From positions 372,001 through 436,000 of the forward strand of contig NZ_CP170094.1 of NCBI RefSeq assembly GCF_042180575.1: a DNA stretch of 64,000 bases, in the 5' to 3' direction. The stretch comes from Bernardetia sp042180575 (GTDB lineage Bacteria > Bacteroidota > Bacteroidia > Cytophagales > Bernardetiaceae). Of this stretch, positions 32,830-41,148 are shown in pieces. Position numbers and translations under genes: made by a program. Under the pieces are notes generated by a model. That model was not told where the DNA came from and searched no databases. It was given only the letters and a program-made list of their open reading frames with translations. Every line of letters begins with the position of its first letter. Within the stretch, counting starts at the first letter, position 1.

Positions 32830-33459
32830 TTATTTTTCAGAAAAAACTAATACTAAACCTAAAATAGATAAAACACTTATTTTACTCCATTTTGTAACTC
32901 TCCAAAACTTAGGATTATTTATATATTTAGTCAGTTTACTTGCTAAAATAGCAATCGCACTAAAAATTAAAAATGCTTGTAACATAAATATAAGTCCAAG
33001 TATAACCATTTGTAAAGTTACATTATAGCCATCTGAGCTTATAAATTGAGGTAAAAAAGCAATAAAAAATAAAGAAACTTTTGGATTCAAAACATTCATT
33101 AAAAATCCTTTTTTTACAAGAGGAACTATTTTAGTTTCTTCAATATCACTATTCGATTCTAAATTTAAGTCTTTTTTTTTCTCTTTAAAAGACATAAAAG
33201 CTAAATAGAATAGATATGCTGCACCTAAATATTTAAGTATAGAAAATACAAGTGCTGATTTTTGGATAATAATTGAAAGTCCAGTAGCTGCTGCAAGAGT
33301 ATGTACAAGCACGCCTAATGAAAGACCAAGAGATATGGCAATTCCATTTTTATGTCCTTTTGTTAGACTTTCAGTTAGTACAAATAAGTTATCAGGTCCT
33401 GGCATCAATGTCAAAATTATTGATGCTCCAATAAACGATAGTAATAATCCTAATTCCAT
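32830..33459 (-). CDS. LysE/RhtB-family amino-acid exporter
   Basis: The 209-residue membrane protein has about six hydrophobic segments. The family's N-terminal 'TLMPGPDNLFVLTESLTKGH' and the mid-protein 'GFLMNVLNPKVSLFFIAFLP' are both present, with a charged loop ('FKEKKKDLNLESNSDIEE') between. Such proteins export amino acids or related small metabolites; the substrate is not readable. It stands alone on the minus strand. Confidence 0.93.
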   Translation of the reverse strand: MELGLLLSFIGASIILTLMPGPDNLFVLTESLTKGHKNGIAISLGLSLGVLVHTLAAATGLSIIIQKSALVFSILKYLGAAYLFYLAFMSFKEKKKDLNLESNSDIEETKIVPLVKKGFLMNVLNPKVSLFFIAFLPQFISSDGYNVTLQMVILGLIFMLQAFLIFSAIAILASKLTKYINNPKFWRVTKWSKISVLSILGLVLVFSEK

Positions 33460-33729
33460 TTTTATTTGTTGTATAATGTTCCGTGCTTCTGTTCTTGAAT
33501 ATATTATTTTTCCTTAAAACTGAGCTTGCAAACTCAATATAAATTATATTAACTGATTCCAAATGGAAAATTATGAAAGAATTTTTACCAATACAAAGAA
33601 AATGCAGATATTCTTTGTGTTCTGTATTAAATAGCCTTTTTTGATACTTTCATACAGGAAATCAATGGTGTGAACTAAACCATATTGAAACCTTACCTTT
33701 AAATTAATACTTCTCAAAATTACCAAACA

Positions 33730-34676
33730 ATGAAACTACTTTTGTCTACTCTACTTTTATTCTCTATTTACTTTACTTCTTTTGCTCAAGATTCACAAAA
33801 TTTTGATAAAGCAAAAGTTTTACTGGCTTATAATGCCTTTAGTGCTGATAAAGATACACTACAAATAGGTGATACACTTTCCTATAATTCTGAAAATGAT
33901 AATGAACTTATTTTTTTAAAAGAAAATGCTTATCTAGCTTTAATGAATGAAAATGGAAGTATTTTGGAATGAAAAAACAAAGAAACAGGAAATTATAAAA
34001 TTGAGTTTGATGAGAGTGATACTACTTTTAATGCAGCTAGGAAGTATTTGGCAGAAAGGTTTTTATTTGATGATATTTATGAACAAAGAGAGAATAGAAA
34101 ACATCCTTATTTAAGAATGAAAAAAACAGGTGCAGTTAGTTGTCCTCCTATGCCTAGAGAGATTGATGTTTTAGCAGAGAGTAAAAGCATATACTTGAAA
34201 GATAGTTTGCAGATTTTTGTAGAATATTTTGAGGAGCTTTTAAAAGAAAATGAAGAAATAAAGTCTAACACTTTGAAAGTTGAAATTGCAGATTTAAGAC
34301 AAAGTATTATTTATAATCAAGAACTAGATACTAACTTTTTCCTTCTGAGTTGGGATAAAATAGATAAAGAACAAACAACCATTTTATATAAATTTTCTGT
34401 ACAAACAACGAAAAACAGAGAAATTAAGAGTTTTTACCACGTATTACAAAAAGCAAAACAACCTCTTTCTTATCCACAAGAATATTTCAAAAGTAAAGAA
34501 AAACAGCTATCGGAACTTTTTTTCAATTTTTGCATATTCATCAAGATTCTTATTTGAATATCTATGCTTTTCAATTATATCACAATTTTTTAGAAGAATT
34601 ACCAAAAGAAGCACACTTTATTATTCCATCTTGGGAAGATTTTAAATATAATTATGGCGTAGGCTACATAAGATAA
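33730..34676 (+). pseudogene. Secreted protein gene broken by a TGA and a frameshift
   Basis: The gene begins with a signal peptide (first 20 residues, ending 'YFTSFAQ'). At codon 81 (33970-33972) a TGA interrupts 'ENGSILE', but the same frame continues with 'KNKETGNYKIEFDESD' for ~195 codons; TGG to TGA (Trp to stop) is the likely change. Near 34520, in T-rich sequence, the frame shifts: the alternative frame reads 'FLHIHQDSYLNIYAFQLYHN' and goes on to TAA at 34674-34676. Repaired, the protein would have ~315 residues. I do not recognise the family. Two separate lesions argue for a true pseudogene, although the second lies in homopolymer runs where sequencing errors occur. Confidence 0.8.
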
Positions 34677-34717
34677 TAATATAAAAGCTACCACTTCAAA
34701 AAATCAAAATATTTTCG

Positions 34718-34725
34718 TACCTTTG
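34718..34725 (+). promoter_or_regulatory. Candidate -7 element for the ABC-F gene
   Basis: TACCTTTG matches TAnnTTTG, with TTC (instead of TTG) 20 bases upstream at 34695-34697. The gene starts 134 bases downstream, leaving a long leader. Confidence 0.5.
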
Positions 34726-34858
34726 TGGTATTGAAAAAACGGCTTACATTTAATCATAAGTTACTCACATTCAATAAGTTATTAAACCGAATTATTCTCA
34801 AAAAATGCTTTTTTCAATAAACATAAAAGCATTTTTATTATAAATATAAATTCTTTCT

Positions 34859-36499
34859 ATGTTAGATGTTTCAAATTTAGGCTTACAGTTTGGTAAGCGT
34901 GTTTTATTTGATGAAGTAAATTTAAAGTTTACAAATGGCAACTGTTATGGTGTCATTGGTGCAAATGGTGCAGGAAAATCAACTTTCTTGAAGATTATTT
35001 CTGGAGAAATTGACCCTACTCGTGGTACATATTCTATGCAACCTGGTGCACGTATGGCTGTTTTGAAACAGAATCACTTCGAATATGATGAGATTCCTGT
35101 TTTACATACTGTTTTGATGGGACACCGTCCTTTGTGGGATATTATGCAAGCAAAAGATGCTATTTATCAAAAGCCTGATTTTTCGGAAGAAGATGGAAAT
35201 AAAGCAGCCGAATTAGAAGCAAAATTTGCAGAAATGGACGGCTGGAATGCTGAAAGTGATGCTGCAAACCTTTTGAGTGGCTTAGGAATTACAGAAGATA
35301 AGCACTATAAATTAGTAAATGAACTTGACGGAACAGAAAAAGTACGTGTTCTTTTGGCACAAGCTCTTTTCGGTAATCCTGATGTACTTTTACTAGATGA
35401 GCCTACCAATGACTTGGATATCGAAACAGTGATGTGGTTAGAGGATTTCTTAGCTAATTTTAAAAATACAGTTATTGTAGTTTCTCACGATAGACACTTT
35501 TTAGATACTGTTTGTACACATATCGTTGATATTGATTTTGCAAAAATTCAAATGCACACAGGAAACTATACATTTTGGTACGAATCAAGTCAGCTTGCAC
35601 TTCGTCAGAGAAATGATAGAAACAAAAAAGCAGAAGATAAAAAGAAAGAATTACAAGAATTTATCGCTCGTTTTTCTGCCAATGTTGCCAAATCAAAACA
35701 AGCAACTAGCCGTAAAAAAATGTTGGAAAAACTCAACATTGAAGATATTCAGCCTTCTACACGTAAATATCCTGCGATTATTTTTGACCAAGAACGTGAA
35801 GCTGGAGATATTATTTTAGAAATAGAAAAATTATCCAAAACTTCTGTTGATGGCGAACGTCTTTTCCACGACATCAATCTTTCTATCAACAAACACGATA
35901 AAGTAGCTGTTTTATCAAAAAATAGTTTGGCAGTAACAGCATTTTTTCAAGTTTTGATGGGCGAACAAAAAGCCGACGAAGGAACTGTAAAATGGGGCGT
36001 AACAATTACACCAACCTATTTACCAAACGAAAATCACGAGTTTTTTACAGATGATTTGAATCTTGTAGATTGGCTTCGTCAATACACAAAAACAGAAGAA
36101 GAAAGAGATGAAACTTTTGTACGTGGATTTTTGGGAAGAATGCTTTTCTCTGGTGAAGAGGCTTTAAAATCTTCAAATGTACTTTCTGGAGGTGAAAAAG
36201 TGCGTTGTATGCTTTCAAGAATGATGTTGCAGCGTGGAAATGCTTTAGTTTTGGATGAACCTACCAATCACTTAGATTTGGAATCAATTACAGCATTTAA
36301 TAATGGTTTGAAGAGTTTTAAAGGAAGTGTTCTTTTTACTTCTCATGACCACGAATTTACAGAAACAGTTGCAAATCGTATTATCGAAATTACTCCAAAC
36401 GGACTTATTGATAGAATGATGACTTATGATGAATACATTACAGACGAATCTATCAAAGAACTTCGTAAGTCTATGTATCAAGGTGTAACTGCAAAATAG
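34859..36499 (+). CDS. ABC-F family ATPase, YbiT-like
   Basis: The 546-residue protein has two ABC domains without membrane spans, joined by the basic linker typical of ABC-F translation factors ('ARFSANVAKSKQATSRKK'). Domain 1 has Walker A 'GANGAGKST' (34-42), a degenerate signature 'ELDGTEKVRVLLAQ' and Walker B 'VLLLDEPTNDLD'. Domain 2 has Walker B 'ALVLDEPTNHLD' and a canonical signature 'VLSGGEKVRCML', but its Walker A is replaced by 'LSKNSLAVTAFF', lacking the G-K-S/T core. Because ATP sites form between Walker A of one domain and signature of the other, one site is complete and the other is defective on both faces. ABC-F proteins act at the ribosomal E site; the linker and C-terminus match YbiT best. 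Confidence 0.93.
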   Translation: MLDVSNLGLQFGKRVLFDEVNLKFTNGNCYGVIGANGAGKSTFLKIISGEIDPTRGTYSMQPGARMAVLKQNHFEYDEIPVLHTVLMGHRPLWDIMQAKDAIYQKPDFSEEDGNKAAELEAKFAEMDGWNAESDAANLLSGLGITEDKHYKLVNELDGTEKVRVLLAQALFGNPDVLLLDEPTNDLDIETVMWLEDFLANFKNTVIVVSHDRHFLDTVCTHIVDIDFAKIQMHTGNYTFWYESSQLALRQRNDRNKKAEDKKKELQEFIARFSANVAKSKQATSRKKMLEKLNIEDIQPSTRKYPAIIFDQEREAGDIILEIEKLSKTSVDGERLFHDINLSINKHDKVAVLSKNSLAVTAFFQVLMGEQKADEGTVKWGVTITPTYLPNENHEFFTDDLNLVDWLRQYTKTEEERDETFVRGFLGRMLFSGEEALKSSNVLSGGEKVRCMLSRMMLQRGNALVLDEPTNHLDLESITAFNNGLKSFKGSVLFTSHDHEFTETVANRIIEITPNGLIDRMMTYDEYITDESIKELRKSMYQGVTAK

Positions 36500-36543
36500 T
36501 TTTATAACTGGTTCAAGCGTCGACGCTTGAACCAGTTATAAAA
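36500..36543. repeat. 44-bp perfect palindrome
   Basis: Bases 36500-36543 equal their own reverse complement without exception, with GTCGAC at the centre and no loop. It starts directly after the ABC-F stop codon. As RNA it would form a long hairpin (TTATAACTGGTTCAAGCG half-site). Confidence 0.95.
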
Positions 36544-36547
36544 AATA

Positions 36548-36585
36548 GAAAAATCCCTTATCATTGAGTTGGTAAGGGATTTTTG
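36548..36585. terminator. Bidirectional terminator between ABC-F and kdsB
   Basis: AAAATCCCTTA (36550-36560) and TAAGGGATTTT (36573-36583) pair perfectly around a 12-base loop with A/T tracts on both sides, between convergent genes. Confidence 0.8.
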
Positions 36586-36599
36586 ATTTGATAAACGAT

Positions 36600-37373
36600 T
36601 TATATTAACCCTAGTATTTTCTCTAAATCTTGTGGAGTATCAATTCCTATACTTTCGAAAGGTGTAATGGCTATTTGTATCTCAAAACCATTTTCTATCC
36701 ACCTAAGCTGTTCCAATGATTCGGCAAGCTCTAATGTTGAAGGTTTTAGCTTTGTGATTTGTTGTAAAACCTGTTTTTGATACGCATACATTCCGATATG
36801 TCGGTAAAAAGTATGAGCAGAAATCCAAGCATTTTTTTGATTTTCTTCTGTTTGATTTTTATCCGTATTTCTAACAAAAGGAATTGGATTTCGACTAAAA
36901 TAAATAGCTTTATGATTTACATCAAAAATAGCTTTTACAACATTGGAATCAAAAAGTGTTTCTGAATCGTTTATTTTACTCACTAAGGTAGCGAGTTGAG
37001 TACCTTTATTATCCAATAAAATTTCTGCCAAACTATCGATTTGTTCTGGCTTTATAAATGGCTCATCTCCTTGTATATTAATGATAAAATCAAATTCAAT
37101 ATTTTTTTTTTCTAAAGTGAGTGCTGCTTCTGCAATTCTATCCGTTCCAGAAATATGACTATCACTTGTCATCAAAACGTTTGGAGTAAATTCGTTTACT
37201 TTCTCAAACACAAGTTGATTATCGGTAGCAATAAAAACATCAGTTAATTGTGTAGCTTTTTTGGCTTGATTAAAAACACGCTCAATCATCGTCTTTCCAT
37301 TAATATCAGCCAAAACTTTTGCAGGAAAACGTGTCGAAGCATAACGAGCAGGAATAATAGCAATAATTTTCAT
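36600..37373 (-). CDS. kdsB: 3-deoxy-manno-octulosonate cytidylyltransferase (CMP-Kdo synthetase)
   Basis: The 257-residue enzyme has the KdsB landmarks: 'IIPARYASTRFPAKVLADI' with the CTP-binding loop, 'MTSDSHISGTDRIAEA', 'NIQGDEPFI' with the Mg2+ ligand Asp, 'IYFSRNPIPF', 'HIGMYAYQKQVL' and 'LELAESLEQLRWIENG'. It activates Kdo with CTP for lipid A core assembly, so the host has a Gram-negative outer membrane with Kdo-type LPS. It lies 82 bp downstream of mnmD on the same strand. Confidence 0.96.
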   Translation of the reverse strand: MKIIAIIPARYASTRFPAKVLADINGKTMIERVFNQAKKATQLTDVFIATDNQLVFEKVNEFTPNVLMTSDSHISGTDRIAEAALTLEKKNIEFDFIINIQGDEPFIKPEQIDSLAEILLDNKGTQLATLVSKINDSETLFDSNVVKAIFDVNHKAIYFSRNPIPFVRNTDKNQTEENQKNAWISAHTFYRHIGMYAYQKQVLQQITKLKPSTLELAESLEQLRWIENGFEIQIAITPFESIGIDTPQDLEKILGLI

Positions 37374-37379
37374 AATTTT

Positions 37380-37474
37380 TGGAGATTGGGGAATGGAGAT
37401 TAGAAAATGGAAATTAGGGAAATAGAATTTGTATTTAACTGGTTACTGGTTACTATTAACTGGTAACTGATTTT
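37380..37474. repeat. Two short arrays between mnmD and kdsB
   Basis: Bases 37380-37425 repeat GGAGATTGGGGAATGGAGATTA-like words, about 10-12 bases per unit, just upstream of the kdsB start. Bases 37438-37474 hold the TCAGTTACCAGT family; in the sense of mnmD this overlaps the stop codon, so the last four residues of MnmD (Ser-Val-Thr-Ser) are written in repeat sequence. Confidence 0.6.
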
Positions 37475-38202
37475 ATGGCTCTTGTCATTTCTCGTTTTGG
37501 TGGCGCACCGTCTATGCTTTCTACTTTCCAGCCTGCCGTTTTCAAATCTCGTTTGAACTGTCCTTGAGCGCAATAAGTTACCAAAACTCCGTTTTCTTTG
37601 GTTAAATCAACTACTTTTTGAAGGTTGGATAATTGCCAAACTTCGGCTTGTTTGCTAGGTGCAAAGGCATCATAAAATGTACAATCAAAATAATTTCTAT
37701 TTAAATCTTCACTTTGATTTTCAAAATTATTTTTATAATTATGATTATATTCTTCTAAAGTAGTTTCTATTTTTTGTATAGAAAAATAAGGCGAAATTTC
37801 GTGTTTTTCTTCCCAACTAATTTGGTGTAGTTCATTAAAAACAGTTTTACTTTTCTCTTCCAAAAAATCTGTATAATTTAATTTTTGAGCAATCTCTAAA
37901 GGAACTGGAAAAGGTTCTAAAGAAATATATTCTATTTTTATTTTATTTTTTTGAGCAAACTCATAAGCCAAAATAGCATTTAAACCTGTCCCAAAACCAA
38001 TTTCTAATATATTGACAGAAGTATAACTTTTATCTTTTAAATAATTCAATCCCTTATCTATAAAAACCCAAAGCGATTCTTGTATTGCTCCGTTGTGAGA
38101 ATGATATGTTTCATTGAGGTCGTGGCGAAGAAGTGTGTGCGAACCGTCTTTACTTTCTAAAAATGAAAGTTCTAATTTCTTGGGTTCTTGTTTTTTATTC
38201 AT
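37456..38202 (-). CDS. mnmD: tRNA 5-methylaminomethyl-2-thiouridine methyltransferase, MnmD type
   Basis: The 248-residue Rossmann-fold methyltransferase has 'LLRHDLNETYHSHNGAIQES' at the N-terminus, the SAM-binding 'ILEIGFGTGLNAIL', 'YDAFAPSKQAEVWQ' and the C-terminal 'DGAPPKREMTRA' signature of MnmC/MnmD (former DUF752). It lacks the FAD-dependent MnmC1 oxidase half, so it is a stand-alone MnmD that methylates nm5(s2)U34 in tRNA. It probably shares a transcript with kdsB downstream. Confidence 0.9.
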   Translation of the reverse strand: MNKKQEPKKLELSFLESKDGSHTLLRHDLNETYHSHNGAIQESLWVFIDKGLNYLKDKSYTSVNILEIGFGTGLNAILAYEFAQKNKIKIEYISLEPFPVPLEIAQKLNYTDFLEEKSKTVFNELHQISWEEKHEISPYFSIQKIETTLEEYNHNYKNNFENQSEDLNRNYFDCTFYDAFAPSKQAEVWQLSNLQKVVDLTKENGVLVTYCAQGQFKRDLKTAGWKVESIDGAPPKREMTRAIKSVTS

Positions 38203-38545
38203 GACTATTTTTAGAGTATTTTTGAAAATAAATGATAAACTTGTAAAGAAAAAAGTATTTTAAAGCTATTTTTTCTCACAAAAACAGAAAAAGCAAGTAT
38301 TTTTAGCAATTTTTTAGCTAAAAAACTTATATATTTCAAAATATTTTGGTATTTTTGATAAATTTAGTTACTTTTATTAGATAATGCTAAAATTAAAATT
38401 TACTTAAAAGCATTTTTTATTTTTAGTAAGAGCATTCAAAATTATCTACAATTTATCAATTAATAAATTATAGTCATAATTTTTAATTATTTCTTAAAAA
38501 TTATGTCTTAAAAAATACTGTTATACAAAAATTATCAATACTGTT
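38203..38545. promoter_or_regulatory. Regulatory region of the S24 repressor gene with direct repeats
   Basis: This very AT-rich 343-bp region has no gene. ATACTGTTAT occurs at 38515-38524 and again at 38538-38547, spaced 23 bases, the second copy overlapping the start codon of the repressor gene. A third copy, inverted (TATAACAGTA), lies downstream of the gene at 39378-39387. This arrangement suits an autoregulatory operator. Confidence 0.45.
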
Positions 38546-39328
38546 ATGTTTCTAAGCCAAAACCTACGTTATTTACGCCGTAAATCCAAAAAAAGTCAGC
38601 AAGCATTGGCTGATGAAGCCTCTATTTCTCGTGGTGCTTATTCTTCTTATGAAGAAGGAAGAGCAGAACCACGCCTTCAAACGCTACAACGATTAGCGCA
38701 AATTTTTGAAGTACAGATAGATAATTTGGTAGCTAAAAATTTGGAAGAAGAAAGTCAAGATACACCAAGCAAACGATTAGCTCGTTATGTAGCAGCCGAT
38801 TCGTTGCGAGTTCTTGCCATAACTGTCGATGAAAATAATAATGAAAATATTGAAATGGTACCTGAAAAAGCAGCAGCAGGCTACACCAAAGGTTATACAG
38901 ATGTGCAATATTTGAAAGACTTACCAAAATATAGACTTCCTTTTTTACCAAAAGACAGAACATACAGAGCCTTCGAAATTACAGGAGATTCAATGCTTCC
39001 TTTGCAATCAGGAACTATCGTAATTGGTGAGTATGTAACTGATTGGCACGAAGTAAAAGATGGACAAGTTTGTGTTGTTGTACTGAGAAATGAAGGTATC
39101 GTTCTCAAAAAAGTATTTAATAAAATTGCAGAAAAAGGAACTTTGCTTCTCAAATCTACAAACCCACAATACGACCCTTATGAACTAGAAATTGCAGAAG
39201 TAGGAGAAGTTTGGCGTTTTGTAGCCTATATTGGAAGAACACTTCCTCAATCTGATTTAGATGATTTGCGTACTGCTGTGCAGCGTTTAGAAGACCGTTT
39301 TCAAGAATTTACTGTAACAAATCAGTAA
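38546..39328 (+). CDS. LexA-like XRE/S24 transcriptional repressor
   Basis: In the 260-residue protein, residues 3-60 are a Cro/CI-type HTH ('QALADEASISRGAYSSYEEG'). The C-terminal half is a peptidase S24 domain with Ser149 in 'ITGDSMLP', Lys188 in 'GIVLKKVF', and a candidate self-cleavage pair Ala111-Gly112 in 'KAAAGYTKG'. This is the layout of phage CI/UmuD/LexA-type repressors that self-cleave on RecA-ssDNA. Bacteroidota have many chromosomal versions not linked to prophages, and there are no phage genes nearby. It is monocistronic; direct repeats at its start suggest autorepression. Confidence 0.9.
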   Translation: MFLSQNLRYLRRKSKKSQQALADEASISRGAYSSYEEGRAEPRLQTLQRLAQIFEVQIDNLVAKNLEEESQDTPSKRLARYVAADSLRVLAITVDENNNENIEMVPEKAAAGYTKGYTDVQYLKDLPKYRLPFLPKDRTYRAFEITGDSMLPLQSGTIVIGEYVTDWHEVKDGQVCVVVLRNEGIVLKKVFNKIAEKGTLLLKSTNPQYDPYELEIAEVGEVWRFVAYIGRTLPQSDLDDLRTAVQRLEDRFQEFTVTNQ

Positions 39329-39392
39329 ATTTTAATAAAAAATATAAATAAAAAACTAGATTTTAGTTTCATAATTATATAACAGTAATTAC

Positions 39393-39427
39393 AAAAAGCA
39401 CAATTCATTGAATTGCGCTTTTTTTTA
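39393..39427 (+). terminator. Terminator of the S24 repressor gene
   Basis: AAAAGCACAATTC and GAATTGCGCTTTT pair (one A-C mismatch) around a 3-4 base loop, followed by a T-run. Confidence 0.85.
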
Positions 39428-39524
39428 TGATTAAATTTCTCTATTCTAACTTTTTTTGAATAACTTGCTATAGAAAAACAATGCAACTACATATTCTCTT
39501 ACCCCCTTAAAAACATTTAGACCT

Positions 39525-39971
39525 ATGGATTTACCCAAACATTTACCTGCTCCAGAAAATAAATTAATTTATGATGTTAATGTTAGCACAAATGATTCCT
39601 TGCGTATTTATTATAATGAAAAAGCAAATTGTATAATTACTCGCAGTATTGGTTTTGTTTATGATATGGAGTTAAAGACTTTTTTAGATAAAATTCTCAT
39701 TTTTTTAAAAGAAAAAAACACAAATAAGTTAATCGTAGATTTGACTTATCGCCAAACTTACACAGATGAAGACCAAAATTGGATAGACACAAACTGGTTT
39801 CCTCGTGCCTTACAAGCTGGACTTACTTATTTTGGTTATGTTATACCTAATGATTTATTTATGCAAATGTCTGCCGATGAAATTTTGGTAAAGCGAAAAG
39901 GGAGTGTCAATGTTATTCCTTTTGGAAATTTGGAAAAAGCAGTCGAATGGATAAAAATACAAGGAAAATAA
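39525..39971 (+). CDS. STAS-like (SpoIIAA-type) hypothetical protein
   Basis: The 148-residue cytoplasmic protein alternates beta strands and helices: 'IYYNEKANCIITRSIGFVYD', 'NKLIVDLTYRQTYTDED', 'LTYFGYVIPNDLFMQMSADE', 'VNVIPFGNLEKAVEWI'. The pattern resembles the SpoIIAA/STAS-like proteins common in Cytophagales. No Ser phospho-acceptor or kinase partner can be identified. Function unknown. Confidence 0.6.
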   Translation: MDLPKHLPAPENKLIYDVNVSTNDSLRIYYNEKANCIITRSIGFVYDMELKTFLDKILIFLKEKNTNKLIVDLTYRQTYTDEDQNWIDTNWFPRALQAGLTYFGYVIPNDLFMQMSADEILVKRKGSVNVIPFGNLEKAVEWIKIQGK

Positions 39972-39984
39972 AACCTTATCTAAC

Positions 39985-40992
39985 TTAAAAAGTTAGTAAA
40001 CTACCTTGAAAACCTGTTTTAGTATCATAATACAATGCAGGAAATGGAATTTTTATTCCATCCAAAGCTCCAAAAAGTAATTTCAATCCTTTTCGTTTGG
40101 TTTTTATTTGACTCCAGTTTATATCCAAAGAAAAATAAAAAGTGCGTGAACTATAATAACCATTTTCATTATTTTGTTTTTCACTCCCATACACCATAGT
40201 ATTTGCACCATAACCAACTGAAAAGGCTAACCATTTTGGAAAACTCGTTTTTGTATCTTGATAAATCCCTTTATTTATCTGATTTGACCATAAAGCAGGA
40301 CTAGAAGAAAGCCAATATATTTGTCCGTTGTAATCTTTTATAATCTTTGTAGGCAGGTTTTCACCCAATGTATTCGGACGTAAAGCTGAGTAAGAAGTCG
40401 GAGAAAACGAAAATTTAAGTTGAATGCGTTGTTCTTTAAAAGCAATTTGTTGAGATAAAAATAATAAAGAGCCTGTTCCATTTGCTATCAAATCACCATA
40501 ACTTGCTCCATAAGTAGGAGAAAACCCATCAAAAACTTCGATAGGAAGCATTAACCAAAAACCAGTCGTAGAAGCCCAAAGAGCTGTTTTTTCTGAATAA
40601 TTTAGTTTTTTGAGAGAATAATAACTTACTTTTCCTAACTGATACGAAGTATAAGCATGCCCAAATTTGTCAAGCTTATTCCATTGTTTATTATCATTAA
40701 AAAAATGAAATGAAGTTTGATTTTCATTTTTATACCAACTTTGATATAAAAAAGTCATTCCTCCAATATAAGTAGTTGTTGCTATTGTTGGTAAAAGCCA
40801 TTTTTTAGTTTGTGACGTTTCTGAAGTAGAATCTTTTTCAAAAAATGAAGTCGTTTTTTTTAATGTATTTTTTTTTAATGTATCTTCCTCAAATTGTATA
40901 TTTTGTATATTCTGAGAAAAAGACGGAAAATAAAGGAATAAAAACAGAAAAAAGGCAAGAATATTGAATTTAGAGCAAGTAGAATAAAACAT
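39985..40992 (-). CDS. DUF2279 (YfiM-like) outer-envelope protein
   Basis: A signal peptide of ~26 residues (ends 'FPSFSQ') leads a 335-residue protein. The core 'KFGHAYTSYQLGKVSYYSLK' and 'EVFDGFSPTYGASYGDLIAN' matches DUF2279, which I know as a periplasmic or outer-membrane family of unknown function. The segment 'GFWLMLP' and a final beta-rich region with aromatic residues suggest membrane association. It is convergent with the STAS-like gene, only 13 bases away. Confidence 0.8.
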   Translation of the reverse strand: MFYSTCSKFNILAFFLFLFLYFPSFSQNIQNIQFEEDTLKKNTLKKTTSFFEKDSTSETSQTKKWLLPTIATTTYIGGMTFLYQSWYKNENQTSFHFFNDNKQWNKLDKFGHAYTSYQLGKVSYYSLKKLNYSEKTALWASTTGFWLMLPIEVFDGFSPTYGASYGDLIANGTGSLLFLSQQIAFKEQRIQLKFSFSPTSYSALRPNTLGENLPTKIIKDYNGQIYWLSSSPALWSNQINKGIYQDTKTSFPKWLAFSVGYGANTMVYGSEKQNNENGYYSSRTFYFSLDINWSQIKTKRKGLKLLFGALDGIKIPFPALYYDTKTGFQGSLLTF

Positions 40993-41148
40993 TAAAAATT
41001 ATTTTTTAGTTTTTTTTTAATTCGAATCAATATACATCTATTTTTAATCCAAAAATTGGTTTATTCAGAAAAAATAGTTTACTTTGTGTAAAAAAAACAC
41101 TAAGAAATAACAAAACGAAAAAATACTCATTTACTTAATACTTCTTTT

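Noticed and set aside
33970..33972. Selenocysteine or recoded TGA in the secreted-protein gene
   Set aside because: No SECIS-like hairpin follows and a second frameshift lies downstream; a broken gene is simpler.
38546..39328. Prophage remnant around the S24 repressor
   Set aside because: Neighbours (mnmD, kdsB, STAS-like, DUF2279) are ordinary chromosomal genes; no phage genes or att repeats.
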